Source: Rhodeus uyekii (taxonomy: Eukaryota; Chordata; Actinopteri; Cypriniformes; Acheilognathidae). From it: DNA of 64,000 bases. Position numbers and translations under genes: made by a program. Location of the stretch: NCBI GenBank assembly GCA_037043235.1, contig JAWRVZ010000597.1, forward strand, positions 62,001-126,000, read 5' to 3'. The number at the start of each line of letters is the position of its first letter. Position 1 is the first letter of the stretch. Under the pieces are notes generated by a model, which was not told the origin of the DNA, made no database searches, and was given only the letters and a program-made list of their open reading frames with translations. Below, piece by piece: positions 57,101 to 64,000 of this stretch.

Positions 57101-60100
57101 CAAAACAGTCTGCCAAGTCCCATAAAAATGTGTATGGAATTACACTGCAATTCAATTAAGTGGCAAAAACCAGAACAGGAACAAACGCATTCAAAACGCC
57201 AGACTGATAGTCCCTTGAAAAATAGCGTACACTACAATACAAATAATTAGTAACACATAAAACAGTCAGAAGTCCCATCCATGGATTTCAATAGGTTTTG
57301 AAAACCAGGGGTCATCTAACCCTTGTTGACAATTTTCAAGGGGTCATAATCAGATTGTCCTATCTTTTATTCAGAGAACTTTAGTAAAATAAATACTTAT
57401 TTGACACTTGAAAATAAACTAAAATAAAGTTAAAGCCATTTTATATTTAAAATACAATTGACAATATTTATCTTTGTTCTTGCAAAATTTGACCATTTTT
57501 ACAAAATTCTCCTGCATCAAAATGATCCCAAGCTGCATATCTGGTGGGGTCAAAAGTGGGGAAAAAAAAATCAAATGTGCATCAAAATGCATATTCCCAT
57601 TTAGCAAGTCCTCCCCTTCACGTCATTTCTGAAACCTTATAGAGGGTGTGCTTTGGGTACATTCAGAAGGCTTAGACAAAGTGTTCATTAAACGGTATGG
57701 TTTTTATTCAGAAATATTATTTTCTCCAGTCTTTGGTGAAAGGCGAATTCTTTAAAAAAAATCAGCAGCTTTAGAGAATATCCTCTCGCATGGAACAGAT
57801 GATGCAGGAGTAGCTACACAAAAACAGTTTAGGAAGCAGATATAAATGAGGATACATTGCTTTGAATATACAACACTAAAATAAACTCAATCCACTCTCC
57901 TCAACAATAACGCCAATGCAAACACCATCTACTACAACCCATGGTTTGGTTTCACTTTTATAAGAAATACAGCCGCCCGGTTTCAAACCCGTCAACACTG
58001 GATCGGGCTGTCAGAGCAGTCAGATGGTTCACTGCCGGAGTGAAGCAGTGTGTTTGCTTCAAACGTCATTTTCACGTGACTAGTGACGTAATGACACAAG
58101 CTCCGAAGCAGTGGTTCATTGCAAGGACCGTTCGAGTTTGAAGCAAGCTTCGGAGCGTCGGTGTCAGACGTAACATCACTAGACACGACTATTCAGAGAG
58201 CATTTAAGCAAAACTAATGTGAGCGCATTGCGTCAACGGCAAAGCGGCGACAGTGAGCACATAAGCACAAACTACTGTACAGAAACCCCAGCGTCAACAG
58301 CAAAAGCGGTAACAACTGTATCATGAGAAAAGTAGCAACATCCCAGGAATAATTTATTCAATTACTCGCCGAAAGCACTTGAGAAGCCAAAGATGGAACA
58401 TCCAGCTTATAAAACCTGGCGAAGATGTTGACGTACCTCTAGCAATGTAGGATCGCCATCCACAGCCTGAAGCCAATCTTTGTATAACACTGACGCCCCC
58501 GGCATAGTATTTGAATGACAATAGTCGAACGGAACGGTCAAATGCGCCATTTGCAACTGCTGAATGAGGTTCCTCGCGCTTCTCACAGGCGGCGCTGACT
58601 GTCATTCGTCAATTTACAAACGCGGAAGTGCCGACCGTTGAGAAATAAAAAGATTTCGGATGGATTTAAGTAAAGAAAAAAAGAAAAAAGAACGAAGTGA
58701 AAAAATAAATAGAGACGAAAGACAAATTTAATGACATTTCAATGACTTTCTTGACAAATTACAATTTTCCATGACATTTCAATGATTTTTCAAGACACTA
58801 AAAAATTCCCTGACTTTTCCAGTTTTCAATGACAGCTACGAACCCTGCCCTAGCAACTGCCTAGCAACACCCTAATGATCACCCAGGATACCCTAGCAAC
58901 TGATTAGCAACACCCTAGCGACCACTCTGGTTACCCTAGGAACCGCCTAGCAACCACTCTGGTTACCCTAGCAACACCCTAGCAACCACCCTGGATTCCC
59001 TAGCAACCACTCTGGTTACCCTAGCATCCACCTAGCAATATAATATATATAGAAATACTAATCCTCAATTACTAATACTGATCCCCAACGGTCAGTTTTC
59101 ACTAATGTGAATAATACTTTTTATTGAAAATGCTGCTTACTTCTATGTGTGGGAAACAGCGCCATTCACTGACCAACTGAATCATCAGTAATCTCCAAAT
59201 AAATCTTGTTAGCGACATGTTTTAAAGTTTAAACTCTCAAAACTTTTCAAGCTTGAAGCTTTTATAACTAATTTAAACTTTTAGGCGAGGCTTTCTCAAG
59301 CCAACTGAAGTTTATAAAATAAACTTCCTCTATCTAGTTCTATCCTTGTTGAAGTGTACCAATGATGAAAATTACAGGACTCTCTCATCTTTTTAAGTGG
59401 GAGAACTTGCACAATTGGTGGTTGACTAAATACTTATTTGCCCCACTGTATTTGGTATCTGTGCCCTCGGCTTGACCCAATACATTGAGACCATTTGTTT
59501 TACAATAGGTTAACGTCATCAAAAGTTATTAGCATATTTGGTTATAACTTGACCACAAGGTGGCGCTGCCCCCAAACTTTGTGTCGTATCAAGCCAAGAT
59601 GCCAAAAACACATACCGAGTTTCGTAACAATGTGCCATTGTGTTTGTTAAATATAGCATTTTATGACAAAATTCAAAATGGCCAACGCTCAAAATAGCCG
59701 ATATGAGAAAATTTGGTATCGCACGACTCGGCATGATGAATGGTCTGAAGATGATGTGATTCAATTTGTGAAAATCGGCTGAACGGGCTAGGAGGAGTTT
59801 GAAAATGTAGGTTTTTCCTAGAATTCAAAATGGCGAGAATTTTTATGATGGAGAATGACGCCATAGGGTGCAATCGAATAGACTTGAGCCAAGGATTCAG
59901 AGAACATAAGAACTTTGCTTCTAGGCCTTGTGGTTCCAAATTTATTAACGTAAATGTGAGTGCAAGTTTGGACATGTGGTGGCGATAAATAGTGATTTTA
60001 TCCAATTTACTCAATTTCCAACCATTTGAGCAAGTATTAAAAGAGATGCGATACTTACAGTGTATTATTGTTGCCATTATTTTCCAGGCTGTTTCCGATA

Positions 60101-62022
60101 CGGATCTGAACACCATCGATCCTCTTTGCAAAATTATCTCCACGATTAGTGATGTTAACCCTGGTGATCTCGAAGACATCCAACAAGTCAACTCTCCACC
60201 AGGGGTCCATTTCCTCATCAGTCTTACTACATGACCCACGACTGTAACTTGGATTCCTGTTGCCATCGACAGCATTTTGAGCGTATGATGATTCATATGG
60301 GTATGTGGAAGACTGGACAGCTTTGGCACCAAGTGCAAGATTCCCTGTTTTACAACAAATTTCCACAACATTTCAATGTGATGAAGTATGATTCCAGTAT
60401 AAATGATCAAAAGTCTTGACGTTCATTATCCCTTATTGGTTACCAAATGTTCAATAAGATTATTACACGAGTTACTGATATTCAAATGAATAAAGAACAC
60501 TTACTTGGAAAACAAGTGTATGGTGGTAGGTCTACATCTTTTGTTTCAACAAAACAGACACACACATTAATAAATATATATACAGAATTGCATCAGTCTT
60601 CTCTCTGTCTGTCTCTTACCTCCAAACACCTGGACTTCACACAGAGTAAGGATTTTTTCATCACCAGGTAGAAAAATGTTGACATATCGGCCATTAACAG
60701 CAGCAAATGTAAATGTTTGTGTGCCACTAAAAGCAGTGAGAATAGTTGCAACCCTGCAAATACATAAAGAACAGTTTTAAAATGAAAACCAGAGGCAAAT
60801 CGCAACTATACACACGTCTAACAAATTCAACTAAACTGCTCCCAAATCCAGTTGGTTTTTATAGCACTCTTCACAATACAAGCTGTTCATGTTTTATATT
60901 GCATCATAATGAGAAACAACTGTCAAAACACACAAATGTCTGATCACAATCTGAATGAAATAAGTTAAAGTGCATCTCTATGGTTGTGGTCGAGTGGTTG
61001 GTTTGTGCAGGAAGTGCAAGAGTTTATTAAACCAGATTGAACAATCAAACATGGGAAGATGACAGAACAACTGAAACATTTCTTACAGCTCGTTGTCATT
61101 TCCGTTGTTGTTCAGACTGTTACCGACACGAATCTGAGCTCCTCGAAGCCGCTCTATGCAACAGTCTCCACGATTAGTGATGCTAACGCTGTATACTCTG
61201 TAGATATTTCCAAGGTCAACTCTCCACCATGGATTAAAATAAATTGCAGTTATAGTGCATGAGTTCTTGAAGAAATCAGGGTCTGTGTTTCCATCTACTG
61301 CATGATCAGGGTCACCCTGTGTGCTTGCCCAGAAGGACTGCACAGCCTTGGCATTGAGGGCAATATTCTCTGTTCAAGATGAAATGAAAATAAAGGATAA
61401 GACAGGTTTAAAGTGTAGCAAGTAAGGCAAGGCAGAGAGTCGTGGGAATGGAGTTAATGAACATCAACTCAAACCACACCAGCGTCCAGTCTCATGGAAG
61501 AGAGAGGACCAGACCTGGACTTTACACCGTTTTGTTTAAGTTATTCATGAGGGTTTGCCCCTTAACTTTCATTTCACCTGTTCCTGCATCGTTCATCCCT
61601 GAACCTTTAACAGTTACTGACTCTCGAGGTGATGAGCAGGAGGGAACCAGCAAAAGTTTAAACACTTTAATTATAAAACAATGATAAAACGACAGACGAC
61701 TGTTGCATTCTGTTCCCACTGCTCTCGGTCTCACCCTGCTTGCCACACAAAGCAATGCAAATAAATAAATCACAAGCTTTCATTTCCCACAAACCTCTGG
61801 AATCAGACATGCACAGTCCAGTCAGAAGCGTTAGAAAATAAATCTTGAAATAAGACATCCTGAAAAAAAGACAGAACATATGAAGAATCAGTTTAAATTT
61901 CTCATCCTCACTTAAATATATTGCTATTGCATTGATAATACAAGTATTAAGAAACCCATGACTGTCAATCAGTGTAATGTGACATTACCTCCGTTCTGAG
62001 TACCTATTTTTCTACTTGTATT
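51135..62022 (-). CDS. Secreted F-type lectin (fucolectin-like), three tandem domains
   Basis: This is the only convincing host gene. My model has coding exons at 61858-61795, 61369-61087, 60753-60620, 60531-60505, 60344-60059, 52302-52166, 52087-52064, 51884-51605, 51495-51359 and 51269-51265, giving 458 residues with all splice phases consistent. The start ATG at 61858 follows a pyrimidine-rich acceptor; MSYFKIYFLTLLTGLCMSDS is a signal peptide, so the product is secreted. Three F-type lectin domains (about 140 residues each) follow, each with NPWWRVDL- and SITNRGDCC-type cores and an NGRYVNIFLPG/LTLCEVEVF end. Short linkers with PPYTCFP and APYICPP, each from a microexon, join them. Such lectins bind fucose in innate defence of fish. 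Only domain 3 has the full binding motif. The last exon adds one residue and TGA. Confidence 0.88.
51151..51156 (-). terminator. Polyadenylation signal of the lectin gene
   Basis: AATAAA on the minus strand about 110 bp below the TGA at 51265, giving a short 3' UTR. Confidence 0.65.
51605..51884 (-). other. F-type domain 3, first exon, canonical fucose motif
   Basis: Contains NLAFGAKAVQSSTYDYF, KAVDGNRNPDL, GSCSHTKEQQNPWWRVDL, VSITNRGDCCAERMDALQIR. From the His in SCSH to the Arg in NRGD there are exactly 26 residues, followed by R-G-D-C-C-A-E-R. That fulfils the F-type lectin signature H-x26-R-x-D-x4-R and keeps the vicinal cysteines. The second exon is 51495-51359. Confidence 0.92.
52860..53735 (-). 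mobile_element. HINE/Helentron-like element, copy E (diverged, in lectin intron)
   Basis: In reverse orientation: starts AAGTTGGCTGAGAAGC (degraded 3' hairpin), contains ACGTATCTCCTCCTACAGCT, CCAATGAGTGTCTCAGGATC, CATGCTAGCAGTGAACAGCT and the CTAGCAACC array, and ends GAACTTTATCCTCTCTAGTT, the degraded 5' end. Flanking 52340-52500 and 53736-54383 is another old repeat (ATAGCTGCAAGCAGC; TAGGAGGAGTTC phrases). Confidence 0.5.
53395..53605. repeat. CTAGCAACC-type minisatellite
   Basis: Repeated CCTAGCAACACCCTAGCAACC and CACCCTGGATACC-like variants of about 20-45 bp. Similar blocks lie at 56800-56915 and 58848-59036 in the related element. Confidence 0.85.
54738..55735 (+). pseudogene. Tc1 transposase, broken N-terminus
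   Basis: Starts MAKTKELSKDTRNKIVDLHQ at 54738, then a stop after AGK and several frame changes through the DNA-binding part. From 55142 a clean 157-residue frame holds the catalytic domain: VIWSDETNIELFGK (first Asp), TILTVEHGSGNIMLWGCF, GWVFQHDSDPNHT (second Asp) and SPDLKPIENLWREL (Glu). The DDE triad residues are therefore all present, but the protein as a whole is not translatable. Canonical QHDNDPKHT is altered to QHDSDPNHT. Confidence 0.88.
56916..58847. mobile_element. hAT-like transposon, copy 1, nested in copy F
   Basis: Starts CAGGGTTCATAGCACATC and ends CAGCTACGAACCCTG. CCCTA flanks both ends (56911-56915 and 58848-58852). Subterminal AATTCCATGACTTTTCC and ATTCCCTGACTTTTCC are inverted relatives. 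No full transposase is visible; short frames near 57941 (plus) and 58605 (minus) have no recognised domain. A near-identical copy starts at 62280. Confidence 0.7.
58848..59036. repeat. CTAGCAACC-type minisatellite, right part
   Basis: Continuation of the array cut by the hAT-like element (left part 56800-56915): repeated ACCACTCTGGTTACCCTAGC and CGCCTAGCAACACC units. Confidence 0.85.
59451..60000. other. Old interspersed repeat in lectin intron 5
   Basis: Continues the repeat at 53736-54383 across the Tc1 insertion. Phrases such as CACAAGGTGGCGCTGCCCCC and GGCTAGGAGGAGTTTGAAAA mark a common fish repeat. No genes. Confidence 0.5.
60059..60344 (-). other. F-type domain 2, first exon
   Basis: Contains NLALGAKAVQSSTYPYESSY, NAVDGNRNPSYSRGSCSK, DPWWRVDLLDVFEITRVNIT, NRGDNFAKRIDGVQIRIG. 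The key histidine is Lys, and the vicinal cysteines are replaced by Asn-Phe (RGDNFAKR). Donor GTAAGT at 60058. Its second exon lies 7.8 kb away at 52302-52166 (IPAGATKTFEFNPVKGRYVN). Confidence 0.88.
61087..61369 (-). other. F-type domain 1, first exon (residues about 22-116)
   Basis: Begins with NIALNAKAVQS and HAVDGNTDPDF (calcium-site region), then SCTITAIYFNPWWRVDL, SITNRGDCCIER and IRVGNSLNNNGN. The residue at the key histidine position is Ile, while R-G-D-C-C-I-E-R keeps both arginines and the vicinal cysteine pair. Splice sites: acceptor GAACAG before 61369, donor GTAAGA after 61087. The second exon (60753-60620) adds the AVNGRYVNIFLPGDEKILTL end. Confidence 0.88.
61989..62022 (-). other. 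Probable 5' UTR exon of the lectin gene
   Basis: GTACTCAGAACGGAG followed by donor GTAATG at 61988. The acceptor TTTTTTTCAG ends at 61860, one base before the ATG. The start of this exon is inferred from the TATA spacing. Confidence 0.5.
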
Positions 62023-62043
62023 AATAAAGAAAAATCTAAACTG

Positions 62044-62052
62044 TTTTATATA
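62044..62052 (-). promoter_or_regulatory. TATA box of the F-type lectin gene
   Basis: TATATAAAA on the minus strand, about 190 bp above the start codon. A transcription start about 30 bp below would lie near 62020. Confidence 0.6.
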
Positions 62053-62184
62053 GATTGTTTAGCATTTTAGATTAAAAAAAAGTTTTAGGTGTGTAGCTGA
62101 TATTTTAATTGCCATCAATGCTTGCTTTTTCCGAGATGTTTTATTCTCTGTGCCTGTAAATCACAAACAGACAGGCACCATAAA

Positions 62185-64000
<1,816 letters not shown>

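Larger units (their letters stand above)
55835..59338 (-). mobile_element. HINE/Helentron-like element, copy F, nested in Tc1
   Basis: In reverse orientation: hairpin AAGTTAGCTTGAGAAAGCCAACTT region at 55835-55858 (3' end), CTAGCAACC minisatellite, and at the far end GGCTTTCTCAAGCCAACTGAAG, TTTATAAAATAAACTTC hairpin and CTCTATCTAGTT (5' end, 59338). It is the reverse of copy C at both ends. It sits between T residues of the Tc1 sequence without an obvious duplication, as expected for Helitron-type insertion. A hAT-like element interrupts it. Confidence 0.65.
54384..59448 (+). mobile_element. Tc1-like transposon interrupted by a HINE-like element
   Basis: Left end CAGTGGGGCAAATAAGCATT with TA at 54382-54383; right end AATACTTATTTGCCCCACTG ending 59448 with TA at 59449-59450. 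The inverted repeats continue through CAACCACCAATTGTGCAAGT. The transposase spans 54738 to about 55735. About 3.5 kb of foreign DNA (55835-59338) separates it from its right end. It lies in lectin intron 5 within an older repeat. Confidence 0.92.

Noticed and set aside
58354..58605. 83-residue minus-strand frame repeated at 63715-63966
   Set aside because: Conserved between two recent copies of the same transposon, so identity reflects youth; no domain recognised, and not called as a gene.
59673..60410. 245-residue minus-strand open frame over a lectin exon
   Set aside because: It is in a different frame from the F-type domain and ignores the splice sites; the lectin exon explains the conservation.
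61442..61684. 80-residue plus-strand frame in lectin intron 2
   Set aside because: Intronic, antisense to the gene, no recognisable domain.

Overview
The window looks like intergenic and intronic DNA of a teleost fish, most likely a cyprinid. I infer this from the transposon mix (L2-clade LINEs, an L2-type LINE carrying an esterase-like domain, DIRS, Ty3/gypsy, Tc1, Tigger, Harbinger and several hAT families), the dinucleotide repeats, and a typical fish lectin gene. There is no prokaryotic gene structure. Almost every long open frame in the first 50 kb is a decayed or nested transposable element.

Layout. 1-7.5 kb: two L2-clade LINE copies around a Harbinger derivative with CTG target duplications. 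7.5-12.9 kb: unclassified AT-rich DNA, a minus-strand LINE remnant and a broken minus-strand gypsy pol. 12.9-22.8 kb: a plus-strand L2-type LINE (esterase-like ORF1 end, endonuclease, RT) cut by three insertions: an unclassified 2 kb block, a hAT with an exact 8-bp duplication, and a young gag-only LTR element with an exact 5-bp duplication. 22.8-27.3 kb: a minus-strand DIRS element, also interrupted several times. 27.3-35.4 kb: a BED-finger hAT (Buster/ZBED5-like) transposase pseudogene split by a 6.4 kb TA-flanked insertion that carries solo LTRs, a Tigger-like element and tandem repeats. 35.4-40 kb: a second, inverted Harbinger copy, a Tigger with a solo LTR inside, a Tc1 element, and a retrovirus-like LTR with leader. 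40.2-48.5 kb: a head-to-tail array of a repeat that resembles Helentron-derived HINE elements (subterminal inverted repeats, terminal hairpin, internal micro- and minisatellites), plus a fragment of an apurinic-type endonuclease. 48.8-49.9 kb: a non-autonomous hAT.

The one convincing host gene lies on the minus strand from about 62.0 to 51.1 kb. It is a secreted F-type lectin (fucolectin-like) with three tandem F-type domains. It can be assembled as ten exons with consistent splice phases: signal peptide, three domains each split over two exons, two microexon linkers, and a last exon supplying the stop codon. A TATA box, a 5' UTR exon and a polyadenylation signal are visible. Only the third domain keeps the full fucose-binding motif. 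The 7.8 kb intron inside domain 2 holds a Tc1, which holds a HINE-like element, which holds a hAT-like element. A near-identical second copy of that hAT-like element lies just upstream of the lectin promoter and runs off the window end.

Coordinates of nested elements rest mainly on target-site duplications and terminal repeats read by eye. Family names for non-coding repeats are inference.
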